From: Zygnema cylindricum
Taxonomy: Eukaryota > Streptophyta > Zygnematophyceae > Zygnematales > Zygnemataceae
Length of the DNA: 64,000 bases
NCBI GenBank assembly: GCA_037447655.1
Contig: JBBHKE010002794.1
Span: 62,001-126,000, forward strand
Direction: 5' to 3'
The notes under the pieces are model-generated. The model worked only from the letters and a program-made list of their open reading frames with translations. It was not told the DNA's origin and ran no database searches. The position numbers were made by a program, and so were the translations under genes. Of the stretch, positions 35,281-48,000 are shown one piece after another. Position 1 is the first letter of the stretch. The number at the start of each line of letters is the position of its first letter.

Positions 35281-37580
35281 CTCCCCTTATTTTCTAGTCT
35301 AACATTAACTTCAGTTTTAGCCAACACTTTTCTCTACAATATTTTAACTCAGGAAAAGGCATCGGTTTTGTCATTATATCAACCACCATTTCCTCATCAG
35401 ATCTTTAAACAAGATTCACAATCTTATTCTCAACATTTTCTCTCACAAAACTCAATCTTATGTCCATATGCTTAGCCTTAAAATGATGTTTTGGATTAGC
35501 TGCAATTGCAATTGCAGCTTGATTATCACAAAACAATTCTTGCACTCCCTCCTTCATATACCCTAGTTCTTGCAACAAGGACTTGACCCACATCAACTCT
35601 TTCACAGCTGAACAAGAGGCCAAGTACTCAGCCTCCATAGTAAACTAAGCACCCACCTTTTGTTGCTTACTGCTCGAATAGCAAGCACCTTCCCCCAAAT
35701 ACAACACACACCCAGAAGTGCATATTCTCATGTGTGCATCCCCATAATTGGCATCACTCCAAGTAGTGATGTCAGTGTGCTCCCCTCCCAAATGCAACCA
35801 TAAATCTTTGGTTCCCACCAGATATCTTATGACTCTGTTAGCTGCCTCCCAATCTCCCTTCCTAGGATCATTAAGACTCCTACTGAGTACTCCAATTGCT
35901 GCCGCTATGTCCGGCCTGGTAGAGTTCGTAAAATAGATAAAACTTTCTACGATCTGTCTATAAGGGATAGACTTCATCAACTCTCTCTCCTCTAGACTCA
36001 TCTGATCATCTAAGATCATCACTTCTTTTACACTCCTATCACTTACTTTTTTCAAGTCCATGGGAGTGGTACAACTGTTAGCGTTTTCCATCCGGAATTT
36101 CTCAAGCATTTTACCTATTGATTCTTTCAGAGTAAGTCTGATAATCTTTTTTCCCCTATCTCTCTCCATTAAGATCCCCAAAATGTATCTTGCCTGGCCT
36201 AAATCTTTCATATCAAATCTGCATCTAAGATTTTTCTTTAGCCTATTGATCTTTTCCAAAGACTTAATAAGCACAAGCAGATCATCCACATAGATTACAA
36301 TAAAAATGACACCATTCTCATCTTCAAACATATAGATAGAATGGTCAGAGCTGATCCGGATTTATCACAGACCGGTGAGAAACTCATCTAGTTTCTTATT
36401 CCACTGTCGTGGAGCCTGTTTCAGTCTATATAAGAACTTTATTAGCTTGCAGACTTTGCTCACTTCTCTTTCCTCCAAGAACCCTTTGGGTTGCCTCATG
36501 AAAATTTCTTCCTCTAACTCACCATTAAGAAAAGCAGTCTTAATGTCCATCTAGTGTATTTCCATGTCTTTGGCTGCTTCAAGATTGAGGTGAATCCTTA
36601 CTGATGGGAACCAAACAACTGGAGCAAAGGTCTCCTCATAGTCAATCCCTTTCTTTTGGGTGAACCCCTTCGCTCCAATCAAGCCTTATATCTCTTAATG
36701 GTATTATTTGGGTTCAGTTTTTGTTTAAATACCCATTGACATTGAGTAGGTTTTTGTCTGGAGGACAATCCGCTAGTTCCAAGGTGTTTGCTTCCATGAT
36801 GGAAGCCATCTCATCATTTATGGCTCTAATCCATCTGTCTTTTTCTGGGCTATTCACTGCCTCCAAGTATGACTGAGGCTCATTAGGATGAGATAGCTTA
36901 GTTACCTTATGAGCAACCTCTCTCTCTTGTATCCTTTTGTTGCTCCTTCTCTCTCCCTCGAACTCTGAAGTTGGAATGGAAGGAAGTCTCGCGTTTCTCC
37001 TTACTATCAAATCGGCTCCACTATTCATTGAAGCTGGTTCCAGTTCCATCTCTTCTGTCTCCTAGAAGTCTTTAGGAATATGTGAGGTGTCCGGTAGATC
37101 TCCTGTATCTTGGATCTCCCCTAAATCTGCAATCACTGTTTCACTCATGTCTTTTTTTTCGGGAAAGACAGGACTTACCTTGCTTTAGACTCAAAACATA
37201 TTTTTATCTTCTTGGTATATTTGAAAGGGTCAAATTACTTCCCTTCATCCATGACAACAAGGTGTTTGACCAGAATAATATCTTGCTTTGCTAAGTCATA
37301 GATTCTATATCCCTTAACATCCTCATCATATCATACAAAGTATCCAAGTTTACCTTAAGCATCTAGTTTCCAGTTTTTCTTATCCATATCAAGATTGTAA
37401 ACTTGGCTACCGAATACTTTAAGGTGTGAGATATCTGATTTCCTTCCAACCCATCTTTCATAAGGTGTCATTCCCTTTACGACTGAGGTAAGGATTTTAT
37501 TCTTAATGTAGTTGGCACATTTCATAGCTTTTGCCCAAAATCTCTTTCCTATTTTCTTGTCAGCCAACATACTTATAACA
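35281..37580 (-). pseudogene. copia element A, 5'-truncated pol remnants
   Basis: Minus-strand Ty1/copia coding remains in the order integrase end, reverse transcriptase, RNase H, broken by stops and shifts. 37570-37355 matches the integrase C-terminal region (IGKRFWAKAMKCANY; DISHLKVFGSQVY). 37049-36714 is the integrase-RT linker. 36550-36365 and 36331-35645 hold RT with TAFLNGE and YVDDLLVL. 35638-35405 is RNase H (CDNQAAIAIAANPKHHFKAKH). Similarity stops abruptly near 37575, so gag, protease and most of integrase are missing. Related to B and D. Confidence 0.85.
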
Positions 37581-37604
37581 AGGTTACAAAGAATTGTACA
37601 CTAC

Positions 37605-38054
37605 TGTTAAAAACTAGGTTACTGTAGTTGCGGTTCCAGAACAGTGCAGCTGCGACTCGAGAATAGCGCAGCATAGCAATGTAACAACTTAGTATTGTAA
37701 CATAGCAACGAAGTGCAGCGGCATAGCAACGCCGTAGAATGTAGATTTGACTACATTGTTCTAAAAGATAGTTGGATAGATCGTGGTTGACCGAGAAGGT
37801 CCACATGTACATAAGGATAGTACCCAATTGACTAGCAACTGATTAGTTTAAATTGTGCCGTAAACCTAGTCAACGATAAACTCTTTTGAGTAGACCTTCG
37901 CAGCGAGCTTTCAACTTGTAATCTTCTCCAAAATAATAAAACACAACATTTTATCCTTGTGTGTTGTGTACTGTTGTTGTTGTTACGAGGAGATCCTTGG
38001 AGTCTTCCCGCTGTGCATTGTGGTGTGTTGTGGTTTACTTTGTCGCCTTTTACA
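37605..38054 (+). repeat. LTR of a different element (G), followed by a primer-binding-like site
   Basis: Runs from TGTTAAAAACTAGG to CGCCTTTTACA and is followed by TTGGTATCCGAACAA, which resembles the TGGTATCAGAGC primer site of many plant copia elements. Internal GCATAGCAACG words recur. Only about 65 bp of internal sequence remains before element B begins. Unrelated to the A/B/D/E/F LTRs. Confidence 0.5.
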
Positions 38055-38909
38055 TTGGTATCCGAACAATTCCTCGTGACTCGACAACATAAATGAACAC
38101 GACATATCCACAGCGCAAATGTAACTTCGAGACCTCCATAGGTCCTCAAAGTAGGCAGCTCACACGAAGCCTCTAGGATAACCCTGGCCCCTTTCTGTTT
38201 CAGCAAGAATAACTGCCACTTGACAGAGAAACACTTTGACCACCTTCACCCGTGTGAAGGCAAGACTCCCGTGAGTCTATAGCAAAAAGAATCACTGAAT
38301 TTGGCCTCTGAGCAGTAAGTTATGAAGGGTCAAAGTTGACCTTTTGTACAAAAGCTCTCAGGTAGAGAGGGTCCAATCTATCAAATTTTTCTAAGTCCTA
38401 TCTCTCTCTAAAACTCTATCTAGTGAAGTACGGCACCAATCATAATATTCTATCGTACAGAAAGGTACAGGTGCCAGTGGACTTTCTATACGGCCATTGT
38501 ACGACATGGCCAACAAGTCTACACATGTCAATTTTGGATTCGTTCCTGTAATCCCCGGAGATGCCGTATTCCAATATGGTTGTGCCACGTGTCAATCGAT
38601 GTGACGTTGACCGCAAACCGCTGAAAACCTATTCTGCGATCTCGGAATGTTTCGCGGCCGTCCGATTAAACCGGATTTCAATCGTAGCCGTCATAAATAC
38701 TTACGCTATATTTGTTTCGCCTTCGAAACAAAGTGCGCGGTATCCGTTTTGGATGTTCCGTACACCGTGCATTACAAACTATATATATGTCCAAATATCC
38801 CGTTAAATAAAATAGCCTACGTGTAAGTATTTAAGTAATTATCAAACCCTATATCGTATAGCCTTGATCCTAGTCTAATCGGCTTAGGCTACCGGCTACC
38901 AGCGGCTAT

Positions 38910-38949
38910 GACGGACGGTAGTTACCGGGTTCAAATCTCGGGTCCGTCA
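38910..38949 (+). other. tRNA acceptor/T-arm-like hairpin in LTR of B (3' copy)
   Basis: GACGGAC, 8-nt linker, CCGGG-TTCAAAT-CTCGG, GTCCGTC, A. Seven acceptor-like pairs and a five-pair T-arm with a TTCAAAT loop, also a good Pol III B-box match, without D or anticodon arms. Antisense to the element. Confidence 0.55.
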
Positions 38950-39153
38950 AAATACTATTTCGGTAAATCTACCAATCTAATGTGTGTCCCCGTCTGGATA
39001 GCATAGGCAGCCATAGCTCTATCTCCCTCTCCAACTTTCAGTGAATGCGACAAGTGTGGGAGCTGGAGAGAGGAGTTAGAGGCAGAATGCCTTTGCTTCT
39101 TTTTTGCATTTTACAAAACCTAGATAATACTAAAATAGCCTTTAATTTCTACA

Positions 39154-42100
39154 CTCCCATTATTTTCTAGTCACTCTTTATTTTAAGACCACACTTCTCC
39201 TGACAAAAAATTAGTTTAGGGGAAAGCACAGCTTTGGTCATCCTATCTGCCTCCATTTCACAATCTGGTTTTTACTCCAAACTGATTATCTTGTTTTCGG
39301 CTTTCTCTCTAACAAAGTTAAGTCTAATGTCCATGTGTTTGGCTTTAAAGTGATGTTTAGGATTGGCAGAAATGGCAATGGCAGCCTGATTATCACAAAA
39401 CACTTTTTGGACACCACTCTTAAGATGACCAAGCTCAACAAACAAAAACTTGACCCACATTAGTTCTTTTACAGCAGAGCAAGAAGCCATGGTCTCAGCC
39501 TCCATGGTGGACTGAGCAATGACCATTTGCTGCTTGCTGCTCCAACAGCAAGCCCCATCACCCACATACAATACATATCCTGATGTGCATCTCCTCATAG
39601 GAGCATCCCCATAGCTAGCATCACTCCAAGTGGTGATGTCAGTATTGTTCCTACCCAAATGCAACCATGAATCCCAAGTCCCTATAAGATATCTAAGGAC
39701 TCTCTTAGTAGCCTCCCAATCTTTCTTAATGGAAGCATTCATACTCATACTTAGTACTCCTACAGCTGCGGCTTTGTGTAGACGGGTACAATTCATGAAA
39801 TATATTAGGCTTCCCACTACTTGTCTATAGGGGTTGGTCTGCATAAATATTTTCTCTTCCGGGCCTACCTCATCATCTAAGATTATAACTCCCTTTTCCA
39901 CACTCCCCTCACTTCCCTTTTTTAATTCCATAGGAGTGGTACAACTATTAGCCTTGTCTATTTGGATTTTTTCTAACATATTTCCAATGGCCTCTTTTTC
40001 AGTTAATCTTATTATTTTTCTATCTCTGTCTCTCTCTACTTGAATTCCCAAAATATACCGTGCTTCTCCCATATCCTTCATCTCAAATCTTCCTTTTAGA
40101 TCATTTTTCAACTTATTTATTTTATCCATAAATTTACTTAAAATAAACAAATCATCAACATAAATTGCAATAAAAATAATTCCTTCCTCATCCTCAAACA
40201 AATAAATTGAGTTGTCTGAGCTAATCCGAATATAACCCAAACCTGTAAAAAACTCATCGAGCTTTTTGTTCCATAGCCGGGCGCCTGTTTCAGCCCATAC
40301 AAAGATTTGATCAATCGACATACCTTGCTTTCTTCCCCTTGCTCCTCAAATCCTTTAGGATATCGCATAAAATTTTTCTTTTCCAACTCTCCATGTAGAA
40401 AGGCCGACTTGATGTCCATCTAATACAATTCTATGTCTTCTGCTGCCCCCATACTGAGAAGTATCCGAACGAAATGAAACTTGACGACCAAGCAAAAGTT
40501 TCCTCGTAGTCAATTCCTTTTTTTTTGGGTAAATCCTTTCACCACTAACCAAGCCTTGTAGCGCTCAATGGTGTTATCCGGGTTGAGTTTCAATTTAAAT
40601 ACCCTCTTACAACCAATTAACTTCTTGTTAGGAGGACAATCCATCAATTCCCATGTATCGGTCGCCATAATTGAGGCCGTCTCCTCATTAATGGCTCTCT
40701 TCCACCGGTTTCTCTCAAGACAAGTCATTGCCTCATTATAAGTTTGAGGTTCATCGGGGTGGGACAGTTTGGTAACCTTATTGTTAACTTGTCTCTCTTG
40801 CATTCTTTTGCTGCTTCTTCTTCCTCCCTCAAACTCGGTTGCCGAAATAGATGGCTCTCTTGAATTCTTCCGAACAGTTTCTACTTCTCCCCTATCCTTT
40901 GATTCCGGGTCGATTTCCACCAAGTCTTCCGCTTCGGTTGGAGTTAATACAAGGGGTTTCACATTTGGGTCCTTCTCGATCTGATTTGTGTTTGCAAGAT
41001 CATCATCTTCTTATATCCTAGATAGTTAGGAAGCTCAAAGTCATCACAATTTTTTGACTTTATTCTGATTCTCACTATCTTTGTATGCTTAAAGGGATCT
41101 ATAGATTTTTCTTCATCCATAACCACTATATGCATCACTAGGATAATATCCTCTCTTTTGAGATCATAGACTCTATATCCTTTTACATCTTCATCATATC
41201 CTAGTAGATATCGTGGTTTTCCTTTTGGGTCTAACTTCTAGTTTGACCCATCTGTGTCTACACTAAACACTTGACAACCGAAAACCTTTACGTGTGAAAT
41301 ATCTGGTTTTCGGCCTGTCTATCTCTCATACGGTGTTTAGCCTTTTACTGCTCAAGTAAGGACTCTATTCTTGAGATAAGTTGCATAGTTTATTTCTTCG
41401 GCCCAAAACTTCTTTCCTATCTTTTTATCTCACAGCAAATCGCTGGGACTATCACTCATTGTTCTATTTAATCTTTCAACTACACAATTCTGATAAGGAT
41501 TTTCAGGATTTGTCTTTTGATGTTGCACTCCATCTTCTCTCAGATAATCCTCAAGCTGGTAAGAGGTATACTCTCCACCATTGTCACTACTTACTCTCTT
41601 GATTCATGATTCATGGAGTTTTTCACTCCATGCTTTATATTGTTTAAAACATTCCTGAGCCTTTGACTTATTTCTCAAAAAATACACCCTGGAATACCGA
41701 GACCTTTCTCAAAAAATACACCCTGCAATACCGAGACCAATCATCAGTGATACTCATCATAAATCTCTTCCCCTCAGGTGATGGTACTCTGGCTGGCCCC
41801 CAAATATCTTTGTGTACTAAATCTATAATATTTTCTCCCTTATAGGTGGCAGTTTTTGGGAAAGGTAACTTGTGTGCTTTACCATGAGCACATCCACTAC
41901 AATTAGTTAGATTCTCACTCTGACTGAACTGAATTCCTTCCACTACTCCCATCTTTTTCATCTCTCATAACTTATCTTGATTCACATGCCCAAGCCTCTT
42001 ATACCACAACATTATATCATGAACACCAGCATAATATAGTTTCTTCTTTTTTTTGCTTAAAATCAACTTAAACATCCCTTGGCTACCTTTTTTAGCAATA

Positions 42101-43537
42101 AAATAAAATTCCTCCTCAAAACTACCAGTAAAGACTACTTTCCTATTGCTAGTATCAAAACTCTTATTATCTTATATAGACGTAGAGATGAGGTTTTTGT
42201 TCAGCTCCGGAATAAACAATACATCGGAGAATGTAACTATAGATGTCTTTCCTTCTACAAACACTTTTAGATCTACCAATCCTACAAAAGTGGTAGTGAC
42301 TATCCTCCCATCCTTGTACTCTATCTCTACGGTGGGAATCTTTTTTATCTTAGTGAACAGGTTTTTATCCTTACACATAGGCATGGGTGCACCTGAGTCT
42401 ACAATCCAGCTTGCTTCACCTTTCAATCCACCGAAAGCATATTTCTGCTTTCGTGGAATTTCGACCTCGTTTTTCGCTTCCAACTCCTCATCCAATAGGA
42501 GTTCATCGTCCTCGTCCTCGGATTCCGCCTCATGTACCTATGTCACAAGGCTCTATTTCTTTCCTCCCGGGGGTCCACCGGTCTGCCCCTCCTTTAACGA
42601 CAACTCCATTAACTTAGTGCATTCAGTCATATAGTGCCCTAGTTTCTTTTTAAAATGGCACAAACCATTGGGAGTCCTTCGTCCGAACTCCTCGAGCAGA
42701 TTTTTCCGCCCCTCCCCTTGATAATTTCCAACCTGTTTCCTGGAATCATTGTTCCTCCAATTGATCCTAGCTGCCAAAGCTTGCCCACTCTTTCCTCCGT
42801 TTCGGATCTTAATCGTATTCTCCCGAATGAGAATCAACCCTACCATTTAATTCCAAATCCACCTTGAGTCCGCCAAGTCCTACACAAGGTTGCCTATGTT
42901 CTCAAACCCATCGGGTAACTTCATTAGTTAATAGTTAACCTTTTCCTTTTCACTAATTACTTTTCCTACACTCTCTAGTTCAATAAAAAGTGTAGCAAGC
43001 TCATTGCAAAAATCTAACATCTTCCCCCCTTTGTATACATACTCTTTAATTTTTTGATCAACCAACTGTTGTTGCTGAATCGTACCACTTCGGTACATCT
43101 CTATGAGAGCCACCCAAAGATTGAATTCGTTCTCTACCTGCAAATGAGGAGATGCAAGCCCTTAAATAAGATGGCGGAGGATGAAGTGCTTAGCTGCCAT
43201 ATTGTTGTAGTCATAGGTATCGATATCATTCTCCTCGTTCCTCAAAATAAGTGACATGAATGCCAAACCGGTTATTATTAGTGTGACCGTCTCCTTCTCC
43301 GTTCCTTTGTCCACCACCTTCCTTTCTTTTGTCTCCTCCGTTGAAGATGGATCTGCATCTCTAGTGAATCTGCCTCGTGTAAACCTTGGAGGTATCCCAA
43401 GACTTGATGGACGCCTCACCCGTCCACTCATTATTCCCCAAAACCGTTCCTCACATAGAGCTCCTATCATCATACTTTCCCAATATATAAAGCTAGCTCC
43501 ATTGAATATGGGCACCCTAGAGGGTGGGCCCATAACC
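39154..43537 (-). pseudogene. gag-pol of copia element B, degenerate
   Basis: Order gag, protease, integrase, RT, RNase H, with stops and frameshifts throughout. Gag opens at the ATG inside the primer site (43533) with MGPPSRVPIFNG; its zinc knuckle (near 42640) reads CHFKKKLGHYMTEC, with the second Cys lost. Protease: WIVDSGAPMPMC (42415-42390). Integrase pieces: NCSGCAHGKAH and DIWGPARVPS (41960-41670). [22 protein letters not shown] (about 40600), FIAIYVDDLF (about 40160). RNase H: TTWSDASYGDAPMRRC, FCDNQAAIAISANPKHHFK (39640-39340). Not able to encode a working polyprotein. Confidence 0.9.
43523..43537 (-). other. primer-binding site of element B
   Basis: Minus strand GGTTATGGGCCCACC begins immediately after the 5' LTR ends (GAGTTACA). 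It is the exact complement of 15 nt around the anticodon of plant initiator tRNA-Met (GGTGGGCCCATAACC), as in copia and Ty5, which prime from a tRNA half. The ATG in it is also the gag start. Confidence 0.8.
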
Positions 43538-45046
43538 TGTAACTCTGAGACCTTCATAGGTCTTCTGAGTAGGCAGCTCATACGAAGCCCCTAGGATAAC
43601 TTTGACCCCTTTGTGTTTCAGCAACAATAATTGCAACCGTGGCAGACAAAAACTCTGACCACCTTCACCCTTATGAAAGGAAGACTCCCTTAAGTCAATA
43701 GCAAAAAGAATCTATGAATTTTCTCCCATATGTAGTAAGGTATGAAGGGTCAAAGTTGACCTTTTGTACAGAAGCTCTCTGGGAGAGAGGGTCCAATCTA
43801 TCAAATTTTTCAAAGTCCTATCTCTCTTTAAAACTTTATATACTGAAGTACGACACCAATCATAATACTGTATCGTACAGAAAGGTGCAGGTGCTGGTGT
43901 ACTTTCTGTACGGCCATTATACTACATGGCCAACAAGTCGACACATGTCAATTTTGGATTCGTTCTTGTAATCCCCGGAGATGCCGTATTCCAATATGGT
44001 TGTTCCACGTGTCAATCGATGTGATGTTGTCCACAAACCGTTGAAAACCTATTCCGCAATCTCGGCATGCTTCGCGGCTCTCTGATTAAACCGGATTTCA
44101 ATCGTAGCCGTCATAAATACTTCCACGATATTTGTTTCGCCTTCAAAACAAAGTGTGCGCTATTTGTTGTTTTGAAAGCTTTGGTCCTCACTAAGCCTCC
44201 TATGTGAGGGGAGTGTCTTTTGAGTACTTAGTTTATTTTGTGGAAGCCTGGTTCAATATGTACCATAATTAGTGTGACATTGAACAGTGAGAGAGTAAAT
44301 TGTGTATCACATTAGCGGGACACGCATCAGCAAAGTGAGATGAGACACTCCAGAAGACTTCGTTCTACAACCCACATTTACTGGAAGACCAAGGTGTCAC
44401 ACAAAGTTTCATCTTGGATTGAACTTGTGAAAGATGGACGGCGGAGATTTGCTATCGACGGACACTGATTAACCGGGACCACATCTATGATTATCCGACG
44501 TGTTTTGTAGATTATAGTGTGACGTAACATATCCTTGTTTTATACATAGGCGTGTTTTATTTTATTAAGGACTCACTTCAGATTCATTTTGTATGACATA
44601 CCTTGACATATTCAAGTATCCTCCTTTCATCAGGTAGATATTATGGATGCATGGTTGGTATGCCTTCTTACCTTGGTTAGGATAGTGAGTAGCTATTAGC
44701 TTTCAAAAGGTTAGAAATTTTAGGTATAAGAGTAGGACTTAACCATTTCAGAAGTTAGGAACTTGTTGTATCAAATTATGCTTTAGCATTTTGATATCTA
44801 TGACTCAGAGTATTTCTCAGATATGTTTGCAGATTTTTGTGTAAATTTGCACTTGTGTTTTTCTTTGTATTTTTTGCATTGTGGCAGATTTGTAGGCCGT
44901 TTGGTTGCCTAAATTGTCTTTGGCTGTGTTCCAAAGTTGTATGTTTTTCTGATTATCTGTGAGAGTTTCTTGCTTGTTTTAATTTTGTGATGACTACTCT
45001 TGCCTCATCTTCAATCGTTAGTGGGTGTAGTATCCATTGAACAAGA

Positions 45047-45061
45047 GGTAATGGGCCCGCC
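45047..45061 (+). other. diverged primer-binding-like site of element C
   Basis: GGTAATGGGCCCGCC differs at two positions from the site in B, E and F and lies 10 nt after the apparent LTR end instead of touching it. It includes the gag ATG. Confidence 0.45.
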
Positions 45062-48000
45062 CTCATGGATACCAGTCTTTGATGGAAGGAAATACCTTTA
45101 TTGGTCTGATTTGGTTGAGTCCTATTTTACTCAAGTTAAACTGTTTGATGTTGTTCATAACAGTCTTGCTGAAATTGATGCATCCTATGGTGGAAAAAAT
45201 CAGCAGGCTTTGCATCTCTTAAATTTAATGATTTCACACGATTTGCTTATGTCACATATAAGATGAAAAAGGCGTCAGAAATTTGGACTTCCTGAAAACC
45301 ATCTACCTCAAAGCTAATGTTCAGCATGAGATTATTATAGCTAGAAACATTTGGGACTATAGGTATACAGGTGGTTGTATGGCAAAATACTGTAATGGAC
45401 TTTGACTTTTACTAATAGAGAATGCATGTTCAGGGGGAACTTCTCCCCTTACCATGAGGCTATGATTCTTATGCGAGGACTTCCTGAAGAATATAAATAA
45501 GCCTCAACAAATTTAAAGAAATTGGATAAGTCAGTCTGGAATCTAGCAACAACTATAGAACTAGTGATAGAGGAAGAGTCAACACTAATAGCTCTTAATC
45601 CAAGAAAGTCTTCTATAACTTTTAATGTTCAGTATCAAGGAAATAGAACTCAGGGTTATCAAGGTTTTCAATCTCATAACAAGTGTGTCTATTGTTACAA
45701 TCATGGACATATGTACAAACAATGTTCTAAGTTTCTCAAAACTTGAGAGATAGGTGTGTTCAAAAATGGATGGAGGCCAAAAAGGATCTACACATCGCAA
45801 AGGCCACTTTTTACACCACCGCCACCCCCTTCTAAAACTGAGGCATTTTCAGCTGACAAACCGCATCTAGAGTCGGTGAACAAGGGAAATGTGCCGGATG
45901 TTGTTAGTTTTCCAAAAACTAACGACAAAGAGTTCTTCGCTCTTGCAAAACTGATTGAGGGAGACAAAGACCACGGATGGATCATGGACTCTGGAAGCTC
46001 TTCTTATATGTGTTGGAACAAGGCCTTTTTCACAGATCTGCAAGGTATCCCCACTACACAGATCTACTATGCTGGTGCCACAGTTGAAGCAAAAGCCTAA
46101 GGGACTGTCATCCTTATGTGTGAGATAGATGGCCAGGCAATTCCTAGAACTCTCTATGATGTGCTGTATGTACCTCAGTTAAAAAAAAAAGGTTTTTTAC
46201 ATCAGTTGCAGAAAGTACAGGCTTTGAAATAATTCAGAAGGAAGGAAAGAAAATAGTCAGCAAAGAGGGAAGGATAGCTGTAATGGGAACTAGAGGCCCT
46301 AACAACTTGTACCGGATGGACCTGGTGAATAGAACTTCTTTTGCTTACTCCAATGTCTTATCTTATAATGTTTTGTGGCATAAAAGATTGGTTCATGTTC
46401 ATAACGACAGGCTTGAAAAGATGGTAAAAATTGATATGGTAGAAGGAGTTAAACTTGGTCAGCAATAGTCAAATATTTGTGATGGCTGTGCTCTGGGAAA
46501 GCTTCATACCTCAAACCGCAGATTTTAGAGCAACTAATCTCTTAGAGCTTATCCATTCAGATGTGTGGGGACCCTCCAAAATACCATCTCTAGCTGTAGC
46601 AAATACTTTGTTACATTCACAGATGACTTTTCCAGATTCAGCCAGATCTACTTTATGAAAGAGAAAAAAGAGGTCTTCACCCACTTTCAACATTTTCGGA
46701 TCTGGGCAGAAAAGCTTCACGACAAATCAATTCTTTCTCTAAGATCTGATAATGGAGGTGAATATACTTCCAATGAATTTGTTGCTTATTCAAAAGAAAA
46801 TGGTATCTCTCATCAGTTTACTGTTCCATATACTCTTGAGCAGAATGGAGTCTCAAAAAGGTTGAATAGAACTCTAACTGAGAGTGTTAAATCTATGATG
46901 GCTGATAAAGGAGTAGATATTACATTTTGGGCTGAAGCTTATCAAACTGCTGCATATATTAGGAACAGATTAGAAACTAGATCTGTTTAAGGAAAGACAC
47001 CTTATAAAGTGTGGGCAGGTAAAAAATCAGATGTGAGTCATTTCAAAGTGTTTGGTAGTAAATGCTTTGCACTTCATAATTTACCAAACTGGAAACTAAA
47101 CCCAAAGTCCAAACCTGGAATCTTCATGGGATATGATGATGAATATGTAGGATACAAGGTTTATTGTCCTCAAAAACATACCATTCAGATTACCAAAAAT
47201 ATACTAGTGAAAGATGAGAGTGAATCTTTAGATGTATTTAGTATGGATGAAAGTGAGAAAAAAGAAAAAAGAATATGTCATTTTGGATTCGATTCCGTTT
47301 CAGTCATCTACAGCTTCAACTTTTTCTTCTCCTAGAGTGCAAAATATTGGAATACCTTCAGCAACTAAACAACAAAGAACAGTTGACACTAATCTTCCTC
47401 GACCCCAAAATCGAAGTCGGGATCTAACAGTTCCAGCCTCAAATTTTCCGAGGGGAAAAAGACAAAGTTCTCGCTTGAGGGGAGAACATGTTCAATATGT
47501 TTTTTTTGCAAGAATCGAGGAGCCTCTTACCATCCAGGAAGCATTTTCTGTTCTTGAAAAGGATCACTGGATAGCAGCTGCAAATGATGAGATGAGGTCG
47601 ATTATGGAAGCTCAGATGTGGGAGCTTGTGGAGCTTCAACCTGATAACAAAGCCATTGGCTGCAAGTGGGTCTTCAAAGTGAAGCTCAACCCAGATAACA
47701 CTATTGAAAGGTATAAAGCTCGTCTGGTTGTAAAGGGCTTTGTCAAAAAGAAGGAATAGACTATGATGAAACCTTTTCTCCTGTTGTCAGGTTTCCCACT
47801 GTCAAAGTCTTGTTGTCTCTAGCTGCAATATAGAATATGGAGTTGCATCAAATAGATGTTAAAACTGCTTTTTTGCATGGAGATTTAGAGGAAGTAATTT
47901 ATATCAAACAACTTGAAGGGTATGCAGAAAAAGGAAAAGAAAATATAGTCTGTAAATTGTTGAAATCACTGTATGGATTAAAACAGGCTCCACGTCAATG

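Noticed and set aside
38880-38950. A complete tRNA gene
   Set aside because: Only acceptor-like and T-arm-like parts pair; no D or anticodon arm can be drawn, and it lies inside an LTR. Reported instead as a hairpin.
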